A stretch of DNA of 64,000 nucleotides from Caryophanales bacterium UBA4682 (GTDB lineage Bacteria; Bacillota_I; Bacilli_A; RFN20; CAG-288), in NCBI GenBank assembly GCA_002404995.1, contig DHKY01000011.1, positions 1 through 64,000 of the forward strand, in the 5' to 3' direction. The position numbers were made by a program, and so were the translations under genes. A model generated the notes under the pieces. It searched no databases. It was not told where the DNA came from and worked only from the letters and a program-made list of their open reading frames with translations. Shown one piece after another: positions 1-7,258 of this stretch (its first letter is position 1; the number at the start of each line of letters is the position of its first letter).

Positions 1-692
1 TCATTCTCATACCCTGCCTTTCTCGTCTCGTCCTTGATGACAAGCCCGTCCTGGAGCCTGATTCTCCGGTCGGCATAGACCAGGGAAGCCTCCGGATCAT
101 GGGAGACCATGAAGACAAGGCAGGTCTTCGACCTCTCCTTGAGGCGGTCGAGGATCGCCTTGGAGGTAGCCTTGTCCAGGTTGCCCGTAGGCTCGTCGCA
201 GAGGACCAGCTTCGGGTTCTTGACCAAGGCACGTGCGATAGAGACTCTCTGCTTCTGTCCGCCGGAGAGCTCGTTCGGATACTTGTCCCCGTAATCGAGA
301 AGCCCCATTTCCTTGAGCGCATTGTCGGCACGCTCCTTCTTGTCCTTGGTGTCGGATACGATGTCAAGGGAAAGCATCACGTTCTCTCTTACCGTGAGCT
401 CGTTGATCAGCTGGTAGTCCTGGAAGACGAATCCGCAGTAGGTGGAGCGGTAGTAGCATCTCTCCTCGCTGGTGAAGCAGGAGATGTCCTTGCCGTCGAC
501 CCTGATCTCGCCGGAGGTCGGGTCATCCAGGGTTCCCAGCCTGTTCAGAAGGGTGGACTTTCCGCTTCCGCTCTTGCCCAGCACGAAAACGAACCCCGAA
601 GAGGGGAGGGTGAAGGACACATCCACGAGTCCTCTTGACTTCGATTTGTCCTTGCTGATGTAGGTCTTTTTGAGATGTTTGACTTCGATCAT
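1..692 (-). CDS. ABC transporter ATP-binding protein, partial (continues past window start)
   Basis: An ATPase domain begins at the ATG at 692 and stays open through base 1, giving 230 codons with no stop. Visible motifs are Walker A (GKSGSGKST), a Q-loop (FVFQDYQL), the signature LSGGQKQR, Walker B with D-loop (LVLCDEPTGNLD) and the switch His (SHDP). These place it in the LolD/MacB/SalX family that powers export or lipoprotein/antimicrobial-peptide transport. In Bacilli such ATPases are paired with, or fused to, an FtsX-type permease; the open end leaves a fusion possible. The gene is clearly richer in GC than everything after it, yet its AGG codons sit where relatives have hydrophobic residues (e.g. 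L-L-N-AGG-L-G), so it uses the same altered code. A weak ribosome binding site (AGGA) precedes the ATG. Confidence 0.85.
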   Translation of the reverse strand, partial: MIEVKHLKKTYISKDKSKSRGLVDVSFTLPSSGFVFVLGKSGSGKSTLLNRLGTLDDPTSGEIRVDGKDISCFTSEERCYYRSTYCGFVFQDYQLINELTVRENVMLSLDIVSDTKDKKERADNALKEMGLLDYGDKYPNELSGGQKQRVSIARALVKNPKLVLCDEPTGNLDKATSKAILDRLKERSKTCLVFMVSHDPEASLVYADRRIRLQDGLVIKDETRKAGYEN

Positions 693-756
693 TTCTATAT
701 CCTATAAGCCATTTAAAAACTAATAAAATCTGATGAAAAGCAAACAGAGAATAAAA

Positions 757-2046
757 CTAATGCGTCTTCTTTTCTTTTATTCTGTCAAGGGCAGCTAAGC
801 GTTTTGCTTCACGCCTGTCGCCTACTCTCTTTTTTTCTGTCCTACGGCGATATTCATTCAATGCACGTTCGTACTTTCCTTTGTCCTGCCCATGATAGAA
901 AACTAAATCTTCTTTTCCTTCCGGAAGATACTCAAGACGGTACCAGCATTCCGGGTCGTCATATGGGTACCTATCGATTGAATCGGTACCATAAGTCTTT
1001 AGTCGGAGATAGTTACGAACATGTACTGGAGAATCATCAACTTCAGCCCTAGCCTGCTCGATTGCGTTAGATGCTCCTCTGGACTTTGGCGACAATGCCA
1101 ATTCTGTAACTGTGAAGGAAAGCGGAAGGGCTGCTTCCGGAATTCCCACCTCTCTTGCAACTTGGCAAGCATGATAGCAGCGATCCACCGCTTGTGGATT
1201 TGCCAAACCGATATCCTCGTAGGCAATAACCATGAGACGCCGTATTAGCCCCTCTAAATCTCCACTTTTCAATAACTTCGCAAGATAATAAATAGCAGCA
1301 TCGACTTCACTGCCGCGAATCGACTTCTGGAAAGCTGAGACCGTGTCATAATGCTCATCTCCGTCTTTATCCGAAAGGTAATTCGGCCTATTTGCTATTT
1401 CCTTGGTTTCATCCAAGGTGATGAGATGATCTTTTGAATAGCTGAAAGCAACTGCTTCAAGCTGGTTATATGCAAAGCGGAAGTCGCCTGCCGATATTTT
1501 TGCAAGATAGGTGATAGCATCCTTGGCAAACTTGCGCTGGCCATTCAAACCCTTGGGAGAAGTCAAAGCCTGATTCAATCCTGATTCGATTTCCTCTGGT
1601 TTTAAGCTCTCTGTTTCGAGTAGGCGGCAACGGGACCGGATTGCCGGATTCAGCGAAATCAAAGGGTTCGCTGTCGTACATCCAATTAAGTAGAAGTCGC
1701 CATTTTCAAGATGGGGAAGGAGCAAATCCTGTTTTCCTTTATCCAAGCGATGGATTTCATCCAGAATAACAATGGACGGGGAAAAGCGGATGGCTTCATC
1801 AAAGGCTTTTTCCCTTTTGTCTTTTTTGTCTAATACCGCATTTAAAAAGATGCAATTTACTTTCCTTGAATTTGCAAAGGCTTTTGCCAATGTGGTCTTG
1901 CCGGTTCCAGGCGGGCCATAGAAAATCCTGCTTAAAAGAGCATCGGAGTCTTTTAGCTTTTCAAGGAAAGATATGATTTTCTTCTGGCCGATGACTTCCT
2001 CGAGATTCTCCGGCCGCCTACGATATGCTAATGGTTTATCAATCAT
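757..2046 (-). CDS. rarA: Replication-associated recombination protein A (AAA+ ATPase)
   Basis: RarA/MgsA is a clamp-loader-like AAA+ ATPase acting at stalled replication forks. The 429 residues match the usual length. The N-terminal family motif P-L-A-Y-R-M-R-P is present if the AGG at 2017-2019 is read as Met. Walker A is GPPGTGKTT at about 44-52, preceded by another AGG at a common Met position (L-S-M-I-F). Walker B is VILDEIHR. The C-terminal half carries the conserved LIRRLMVIAYEDIGLANPQAV-like region; its two arginines are CGG and CGT. The start overlaps the upstream nucleoside phosphorylase by 8 bp, so the two are probably translated together. The C-terminal tail after about residue 390 is Lys/Arg-rich. 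Confidence 0.93.
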   Translation of the reverse strand: MIDKPLAYRRRPENLEEVIGQKKIISFLEKLKDSDALLSRIFYGPPGTGKTTLAKAFANSRKVNCIFLNAVLDKKDKREKAFDEAIRFSPSIVILDEIHRLDKGKQDLLLPHLENGDFYLIGCTTANPLISLNPAIRSRCRLLETESLKPEEIESGLNQALTSPKGLNGQRKFAKDAITYLAKISAGDFRFAYNQLEAVAFSYSKDHLITLDETKEIANRPNYLSDKDGDEHYDTVSAFQKSIRGSEVDAAIYYLAKLLKSGDLEGLIRRLMVIAYEDIGLANPQAVDRCYHACQVAREVGIPEAALPLSFTVTELALSPKSRGASNAIEQARAEVDDSPVHVRNYLRLKTYGTDSIDRYPYDDPECWYRLEYLPEGKEDLVFYHGQDKGKYERALNEYRRRTEKKRVGDRREAKRLAALDRIKEKKTH

Positions 2047-2875
2047 CTATAAGGCCTTTCGAAAGGACTTCTAAAGCGATTTCCAAGAGACGCTCGAAGT
2101 TCTCGGAATTCGTTTTTCCCATCTCAACGACTTCTTTATCGTCGAGCTTATGAGTGGATATACCTGTACCATAATTTGTCAGCAAAGAAATTCCGATGGT
2201 TTTCAATCGCCTATGTGCACTGGCAATTGCTTCAATTGCTGTCGACATACCTACTGCATCTGCACCAAGTCGATGGGCAAGAGAGACTTCCGATGCTGTC
2301 TCATATTGAGGACCGGTGAACTGCCTATATACGCCCTCGTGAATCGGAAGAGATTCCTTCAGTCCTTCTTGAAGAATCTTTTCTCTGTCTTTTGTATCAT
2401 AGATATCGGACCTGTCAGGGAAACGGGGACCGAACTCAGGTATGTTTTCTCCAATCAAAGGAGAAGGGACCATCCTGGAAATCTGGTCTTTCAGCAAAAG
2501 GAAAGATCCTGGCTTATAATCCAGATTTGCGCTTCCGCATGCATTTGTAAGAACCAGTCTCTTGATTCCAAGCCTTTTCCTTAGTCGAATAGGCCGGACA
2601 CACTCTTCGCTAGTGTAGCCCTCGTAATAGTGGAGTCTTCCCTGACTGATGACAAGTGGAATATGATTGTAGATTCCGAATATGAGTTGGCCTTTATGTG
2701 TCTTATTCGTCGCCTTTGGCCTATTTGGAACATCTGAAAAGAGAATTGAAACCGAATCCGAAAGTTTCTTTGCGAAATCATCAAGCCCTGTGCCTAAAAC
2801 AACACCAATCAATGGCTGGATGCGGATTCTTTGTTTGACATATTCTGCCCTTTCCCTGTATTGACTGTATTTCAC
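2039..2875 (-). CDS. punA: Purine nucleoside phosphorylase (inosine/guanosine type)
   Basis: This enzyme splits purine nucleosides with phosphate into free base and ribose-1-phosphate in purine salvage. Its 278 residues fit the trimeric PNP family. Motifs include VVLGTGL near the N-terminus, GRLHYYEGY, the N-A-C-G-S-A-N segment, F-G-P-R-F-P-D-M-S and VGMSTAIEAI. Two invariant family methionines (P-I-R-L-M-K, codon 99 at 2579-2581, and F-P-D-M-S) are encoded by AGG. A TATAAT-like -10 (2901 to 2896) and an AGGAG site (2889 to 2885) precede the ATG. It is the first gene of a two-gene operon with rarA, which it overlaps by 8 bp. Confidence 0.9.
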   Translation of the reverse strand: MKYSQYRERAEYVKQRIRIQPLIGVVLGTGLDDFAKKLSDSVSILFSDVPNRPKATNKTHKGQLIFGIYNHIPLVISQGRLHYYEGYTSEECVRPIRLRKRLGIKRLVLTNACGSANLDYKPGSFLLLKDQISRMVPSPLIGENIPEFGPRFPDRSDIYDTKDREKILQEGLKESLPIHEGVYRQFTGPQYETASEVSLAHRLGADAVGMSTAIEAIASAHRRLKTIGISLLTNYGTGISTHKLDDKEVVEMGKTNSENFERLLEIALEVLSKGLIDD

Positions 2876-2895
2876 TTGGTTTTTCTCCTAAAACT

Positions 2896-2946
2896 ATTAT
2901 AAATGCTTTCCCTTTCATATACGATGGAAAGAAAATCAATTATAAT
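2896..2946. promoter_or_regulatory. Divergent promoters of the PNP-rarA and dtd-mnmA operons
   Basis: A TATAAT hexamer on the minus strand (2901 to 2896) serves the nucleoside phosphorylase, with an AGGAG at 2889 to 2885. A TATAAT on the plus strand (2941-2946) serves dtd. Its expected start, about 7 nt downstream, coincides with the ATG at 2953, so the dtd message would be leaderless. No good -35 is seen for either. Confidence 0.55.
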
Positions 2947-2952
2947 ATCAAC

Positions 2953-3402
2953 ATGCGAATTTTAATCCAGGAATGCCTTCAGGCAAGCGTTGCAGTCGAC
3001 GGTAAAGAAATATCTTCCATCCAAAATGGGGAAGTCATTTTTGTCGGATTCACACAAGGAGACAATGAAACGATAAGGGACAAAAGGCTTGCAAAGAGGA
3101 GGAAATTAAGAATTTTCTCCGATGAAAACGGAAAAACAAATCTGTCCTTAGATCAGACACAAGGAGAAATACTCTGTGTTTCTCAGTTCACGCTCTATGC
3201 AAACCTAGAAAAGGGAAACCGTCCTTCCTTCGAACATGCCAGGAAAGGTGAAGAAGCAAGGATCCTCTATGACAGGTTCTGTGAAAAATTAAAGAAAGTT
3301 GCAAAAGTCCAGTTTGGAATTTTCGGAGCTGACAGGAAAGTCCATCTCATCAATGACGGTCCTTTCACCATCTTCAGGGACAGTAAGGAGTTAGTAAAAT
3401 GA
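2953..3402 (+). CDS. dtd: D-aminoacyl-tRNA deacylase
   Basis: Dtd hydrolyses D-aminoacyl-tRNAs (and Gly-tRNA-Ala), protecting translation from mischarged D-amino acids. Its 149 residues match the family length. The catalytic S-Q-F-T-L motif is at about 76-80 and the cross-subunit Gly-Pro motif appears as NDGPFTI near the C-terminus. The family segment L-R-I-F-x-D-E-x-G-K-x-N-L-S is complete. AGG codons in L-A-K-M-M-K read sensibly as Met. No Shine-Dalgarno sequence precedes the ATG; a TATAAT box lies only 6 bp upstream, suggesting leaderless translation. It overlaps mnmA by 4 bp (ATGA), so the two tRNA-quality genes are co-translated. Confidence 0.92.
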   Translation: MRILIQECLQASVAVDGKEISSIQNGEVIFVGFTQGDNETIRDKRLAKRRKLRIFSDENGKTNLSLDQTQGEILCVSQFTLYANLEKGNRPSFEHARKGEEARILYDRFCEKLKKVAKVQFGIFGADRKVHLINDGPFTIFRDSKELVK

Positions 3403-4541
3403 AAGAAAAAGTTTTGCTCGGTCTATCCGGCGGAGTTGATTCCGCAATTGCAGCCTATCTTCTAAAAGAACAAGGTTATGATGTCACTTGCTGCTTCAGG
3501 AGAAATTGGGATAGTATCACGAACAATGATATCAAGGGGAACCCGACCCTTATGGGAAGTAAATGCTCCCAGGAATTTGACTATGATGATGCTGTCGAAA
3601 CAGCTTTCGAACTAGATCTTCCGATTATCCGGAAAGATTTTATCGAAGAATACTGGGATGAAGTCTTTTCGATGTTTATCAAGACCTATGAAAAAGGGTG
3701 GACACCAGACCCCGACGTCTTCTGTAACAAGTTTATAAAGTTCGGTCACTTTCTCTCCTATGCAAAGAGCTTAGGATTCGACACGATTGCAATGGGCCAT
3801 TATGCAAGGAAAATCGATGAAAATGATGAAAGCCATCTTTATAAAGCATATGACAAGAATAAAGACCAGTCTTATTTTCTGGGACAGATCAATAAAGAAC
3901 AGCTAAGCCATGCTCTTTTCCCTCTCGCTAATTTCACGAAGCCGCAAGTACGAGAGCTGGCAGAAAAGCTGAATCTCAGTGTTGCAAAGAAAAAGGATTC
4001 CACTGGCGTCTGCTTCATCGGAGAAAGAAATTTCAAACAGTTTTTAAGCAACTATCTCCCAGCAAAGCCTGGCGATATCGTGGATAGGCAGACTAAGGAA
4101 GTTCTCAAGAAACATGATGGTGTCCTCTATTATACTGTCGGGCAGCATCGTGGACTTGATATTGGAGGAATCAAGGGGCATAGCAGGGATCCTTACTTTG
4201 TAGTCGGAAAAGATGTGAAGAAAAACATCCTTTATGTGGCTCAGGAAAAGGGGAACAATTTCCGAAAATCCTACCGTTGTTCACTTGAAGGGCTAAACTG
4301 GATTGGTTCTGATCTTCCTATCACCGACTATGATTGTTATTGCAAGTTCCGCTATCGTGGAAAAGATAGGCCGGTTACATTCTCCCTACAGCCAGATCAT
4401 ACCAAGGCGTGGCTGACATATCCTGGTTATGATTATGTGGCGAAGGGACAGATTGCAGTTCTTTACCAAGGAGAGCGCTGCTTAGGTTCCGGTATCATTA
4501 CCGATACGTTTGATGAAAACAGGAATCGTATTCCTTTCTAA
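3399..4541 (+). CDS. mnmA: tRNA-uridine 2-sulfurtransferase MnmA
   Basis: MnmA thiolates U34 in the tRNAs for Lys, Glu and Gln, using ATP and sulfur relayed from a cysteine desulfurase. Its 380 residues are typical. The PP-loop SGGVDS is at residues 10-15, the first catalytic Cys is in D-V-F-C-N-K and the second in T-G-V-C-F-I-G. The diagnostic F-M-R-N-W-D motif follows the PP-loop, with Met encoded by AGG at 3498-3500; read as Arg this would be an odd F-R-R-N-W. The C-terminal beta-barrel segment is complete. The start ATG overlaps the dtd stop, and both genes share one transcript. No clear terminator follows before rpsU. Confidence 0.95.
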   Translation: MKEKVLLGLSGGVDSAIAAYLLKEQGYDVTCCFRRNWDSITNNDIKGNPTLMGSKCSQEFDYDDAVETAFELDLPIIRKDFIEEYWDEVFSMFIKTYEKGWTPDPDVFCNKFIKFGHFLSYAKSLGFDTIAMGHYARKIDENDESHLYKAYDKNKDQSYFLGQINKEQLSHALFPLANFTKPQVRELAEKLNLSVAKKKDSTGVCFIGERNFKQFLSNYLPAKPGDIVDRQTKEVLKKHDGVLYYTVGQHRGLDIGGIKGHSRDPYFVVGKDVKKNILYVAQEKGNNFRKSYRCSLEGLNWIGSDLPITDYDCYCKFRYRGKDRPVTFSLQPDHTKAWLTYPGYDYVAKGQIAVLYQGERCLGSGIITDTFDENRNRIPF

Positions 4542-4628
4542 TCCTTTGTAGTTGTTTTGCTAGATGATTCCTGATTTAAAGATTATTGATCCAGATTGAC
4601 TTTCTATCTGAATATTGAAAAAAACCAC

Positions 4629-4657
4629 TTGTAAATAGCATTTAAAATTAGTAAAAT
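4629..4657 (+). promoter_or_regulatory. Sigma-A-type promoter of rpsU
   Basis: TTGTAA (4629-4634) and TAAAAT (4652-4657) are separated by exactly 17 bp and lie about 35 bp upstream of the rpsU start. A G-A-G-G-T ribosome binding site follows at about 4680. Confidence 0.6.
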
Positions 4658-4692
4658 GTTTTTCGGCATTTTTAGAAACGAGGTGAGTTACT

Positions 4693-4863
4693 TTGCCAAA
4701 GACTATTGTCAAGGATAATGAGAGCTTAGACAGGGCCAGGAAACGTTTCAAACGTCAGGTCAACAAAGCCGGCACTATTGCCGATTACCGTAAACATGAC
4801 TTCTTCCTTAAGAAGGGTCTGAAACGGAAGCTCAAATCCGAAAACGCCCGTCGTCGTCACTAG
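4693..4863 (+). CDS. rpsU: 30S ribosomal protein S21
   Basis: This is a 56-residue basic protein starting at TTG (4693), with a GAGGTGAG ribosome binding site about 6 nt upstream. It begins P-K-T-I-V-K-D-N-E-S-L-D and contains the F-K-R segment and basic C-terminal tail (NARRRH) typical of S21, which sits near the anti-Shine-Dalgarno end of 16S rRNA and assists initiation. Two AGG codons (4732 and 4738) give S-L-D-M-A-M-K-R-F-K-R; relatives have Ala-Leu/Ile here, so Met fits and Arg does not. The gene has its own promoter and a strong terminator, so it is monocistronic. Confidence 0.93.
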   Translation: MPKTIVKDNESLDRARKRFKRQVNKAGTIADYRKHDFFLKKGLKRKLKSENARRRH

Positions 4864-4870
4864 AGGGTGA

Positions 4871-4894
4871 AAGGCTGCTTCGGCAGCCTTTTTT
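4871..4894 (+). terminator. Rho-independent terminator after rpsU
   Basis: An 8-bp perfect stem (4871-4878 with 4883-4890) closes a stable TTCG tetraloop and is followed by a T-run, 8 bp after the rpsU stop. Confidence 0.9.
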
Positions 4895-4917
4895 CTTTTC
4901 TCTACTTTGTTTTGTAT

Positions 4918-4936
4918 TAAAATATCTTTATCTATG
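4918..4936 (+). promoter_or_regulatory. -10 element directly upstream of the serine dehydratase start
   Basis: TAAAAT at 4918-4923 is only 10 bp from the ATG at 4934, and no ribosome binding site lies between. The expected start is within a few bases of the ATG, so a leaderless or near-leaderless message is likely. No convincing -35 is visible. Confidence 0.4.
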
Positions 4937-6142
4937 AAATCACTGAAAAATCTTCTCAGGGTCGGCCCAGGTCCTTCCTCTAGCCATACAATCGGCCCGT
5001 ATCGTATCAGCAAGGATTTTCTTTCTTTACTTCCCAAAGAAACAAAAGCTATTCGTGTCACACTCTATGGTTCTCTGGCTTTGACGGGGAAAGGCCATGG
5101 AACCGATAGTATTATCCAAAAAGCATTTGCTCCCCTTCCATGTGAAGTCTGCTTCGAGTACAACGAGAGAAAACTCAGTCATCCAAACACGAGGCAGTGT
5201 GAAGCATTGAATGAAGAAAAAGTCCTATTGAAGAAACGATACTGTTCATTAGGTGGCGGATCCTATGCCGAAGAAGGAAAAAAGCCAAAAGAAAATGACA
5301 TCTATCCTTTCAACACTTTCAACGAAAGGAAAGAATACAGGAAGCAGCATCAGATTCAAGACAGGTACCAGCTGATTGTCTCTTTCGAAGGTGTAGACAT
5401 TCTTTCTTTTGCGACGAATCTTCTCTCCGTTTCTTTCCATACTATCGAAGCTTCCATAAAGAAAGAAGATATTCTGCCTGGTCCTTTGAAACTTAAAGCT
5501 GTAGCCAAAGATATTTACGAACAGGCAAACAAAAGCAGTGACTCCTTTGAGAAAAACAGGAGGCTCCTTTCTGCTTTTGCCTATGCGACAAGCGAAGCAA
5601 ATGCAAGAGGCGACATTGTTGTTACAGCACCGACCTGCGGAGCTGCAGGGGTCGTCCCTGCCGTTCTATACCACCAGTATCGATACAATAATAAAACATT
5701 CGAAGAATTAGCTAAATCTTATCTCATTGGGGCTTTGGTTTGCGATTTCATAAAGAACAACGCTTCAATTTCCGGAGCCGTCCTTGGCTGCCAAGCCGAA
5801 ATCGGTTCTGCATGTTCTTTTGCTGCTGCTTCTTTATCCTACCTTAACGGATTATCCCTGTTCCAAATCGAGTATGCCTCCGAAGTAGCCAGGGAGCATT
5901 TCCTCGGTTTAACCTGTGACCCAGTCAACGGGTACGTTCAGATTCCCTGCATCGAGCGAAATGCTATGGCATCCATCCACGCTTTTACAGCCTATGAATA
6001 TGCTAAGGAAATTTCCATTTACCGAACCAATAAGGTCTCTTTTGATAATGTGATCCTAGCAAGGAAAGAAACCGGCTCTGAGCTTTCTCCTGATTTAAAG
6101 GAGACGGCCTTAGGTGGACTTGCTAAAATCATCCATTGCTAG
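4934..6142 (+). CDS. sdaA: L-serine dehydratase (single-chain, Fe-S)
   Basis: L-serine ammonia-lyase converts serine to pyruvate and ammonia with an oxygen-sensitive [4Fe-4S] cluster. The 402-residue single chain joins the beta-type N-terminal domain (V-G-P-G-P-S-S-S-H-T near residue 10, TLYGSLALTGKGH) and the alpha-type catalytic domain. Cluster and active-site motifs are A-P-T-C-G-A-A-G, G-S-A-C-S and CDPVNGYVQIPC. I chose ATG 4934, because it begins at the conserved N-terminus; an in-frame ATG at 4907 would add nine unlikely residues before the -10 box. Several AGG codons (e.g. K-N-M-M-L-L) read as Met. The stop codon is interlocked with that of the convergent neighbour. Confidence 0.92.
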   Translation: MKSLKNLLRVGPGPSSSHTIGPYRISKDFLSLLPKETKAIRVTLYGSLALTGKGHGTDSIIQKAFAPLPCEVCFEYNERKLSHPNTRQCEALNEEKVLLKKRYCSLGGGSYAEEGKKPKENDIYPFNTFNERKEYRKQHQIQDRYQLIVSFEGVDILSFATNLLSVSFHTIEASIKKEDILPGPLKLKAVAKDIYEQANKSSDSFEKNRRLLSAFAYATSEANARGDIVVTAPTCGAAGVVPAVLYHQYRYNNKTFEELAKSYLIGALVCDFIKNNASISGAVLGCQAEIGSACSFAAASLSYLNGLSLFQIEYASEVAREHFLGLTCDPVNGYVQIPCIERNAMASIHAFTAYEYAKEISIYRTNKVSFDNVILARKETGSELSPDLKETALGGLAKIIHC

Positions 6143-7116
6143 AAAACTATATTTCCTTCTCCGAATTCAATGCCATCCACAAAGGCTGGTATATTTTTAA
6201 ATCCAAGTGCTTTTTCAGCTAACTTCATTCCTCCCGAATCTATCGAAAACACTATTGGTGTTCTTCCCTTTTTCATTTCCTTGATATAGTTGCTGAAAAA
6301 GGCAAAAGCAAACACAGGGGATTGAATCTTTTTCATCACGCCTTCCTCTTTTCCGAGATAAGTGTAAGTCCTTATCTCCTTTACTCTTTTATAAGAAAAC
6401 AAAGTTACACCATCGCTCCTTGTTTTAAAATAGGACCTTAGCTTCTCACACCTTGTTTTTTTCCTTTTCCCAATCGATTCCTCTGTTCCGTCATAGGATG
6501 TTGCTTCATAATAATAAATCTCAGACTGAATCGGCTGTGCATCAAGCAAATTCAAAAGCGGATAGTTTTCAAACGATATCTTACCACTCGCCTGCCTTTC
6601 GTTATCTTCGACAATCAACTCATCCTGATAAGTCCGGACACCCGCCTTAAAAGACAGGGGCTTTCCTTCCTCGAAAGAGTCTGTCAGGATTTCCCCATAC
6701 CTTTCTTGATATGTTTCCTGATCGCAATTCAGAATCCTCTCAGCATAGATTTCTGGATTGTTTTTATCCAATAGCAGAAATTCAATCGGGGAAGAGAAGG
6801 TCTTTTCACAGGTAAGATAAACCATTTTCTTACTCGAATAAATCCTAGCTGAGACATATTCATTTGGATTCATTCCATCTTTTTCTTCTTCAAAGCGAAA
6901 CGAAAAAGTCAGTTCCGGTTCATAGTCCTCGTCTATTTCATAACTTACTTTCGTCCGCCGACCTTTTTTCCTTTTTGCCTGTTTATCCATCAGAATACTG
7001 TAGGATGCAGGAAACTGATTCCTGTTCCGATTGAACAGAGCTATACCTAAGCCTCCCCTGATTAATAAAGACAATGCCATCCTTGGCAGTACGACTTTAT
7101 GAAGCTTATCTTCCAC
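6139..7116 (-). CDS. Unknown protein with N-terminal membrane anchor
   Basis: This 325-residue protein resembles no family I recognise. It starts with GTG at 7116 behind a G-G-G-A-G-G ribosome binding site. Residues about 8-28 form one transmembrane helix or uncleaved signal, but only if the two AGG codons there are Met (V-V-L-P-M-M-A-L-S-L-L-I-M-G-G-L). The remainder is mixed alpha/beta, rich in Glu, Lys and Tyr, without Cys clusters or a catalytic motif I can name. It is expressed opposite the serine dehydratase and shares the bases CTAG (6139-6142) with that gene's stop. It is probably an extracytoplasmic, membrane-anchored protein; function unknown. Confidence 0.7.
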   Translation of the reverse strand: MEDKLHKVVLPRMALSLLIRGGLGIALFNRNRNQFPASYSILMDKQAKRKKGRRTKVSYEIDEDYEPELTFSFRFEEEKDGMNPNEYVSARIYSSKKMVYLTCEKTFSSPIEFLLLDKNNPEIYAERILNCDQETYQERYGEILTDSFEEGKPLSFKAGVRTYQDELIVEDNERQASGKISFENYPLLNLLDAQPIQSEIYYYEATSYDGTEESIGKRKKTRCEKLRSYFKTRSDGVTLFSYKRVKEIRTYTYLGKEEGVMKKIQSPVFAFAFFSNYIKEMKKGRTPIVFSIDSGGMKLAEKALGFKNIPAFVDGIEFGEGNIVF

Positions 7117-7204
7117 GGTTTTGCCTCCCCACTTTCAAGAAGGGGTTAAGAACCCTTCTATCTAATATGGGAATGGAGGGAGGCTTTTTCCAATTTGAAA
7201 TAAA

Positions 7205-7228
7205 AAAGTCGGCTTTTCAGCCGACTTT
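7205..7228 (-). terminator. Terminator of the transketolase gene
   Basis: A 10-bp perfect stem (7205-7214 with 7219-7228) and a 4-nt loop lie about 30 bp beyond the transketolase stop. On the minus strand they are followed by a T-run; the plus-strand side is also T-rich. Confidence 0.85.
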
Positions 7229-7258
7229 ATATTTTTTTCGCCAAAGACAAGAAATGAT

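Noticed and set aside
2150..2584. Plus-strand ORF opposite the nucleoside phosphorylase
   Set aside because: It is antisense to a well-conserved gene and shows no family pattern.
3400..3402. TGA as Trp (Mollicutes-type code)
   Set aside because: TGA ends dtd, phoR and other genes at the family-typical length, and Trp positions use TGG.
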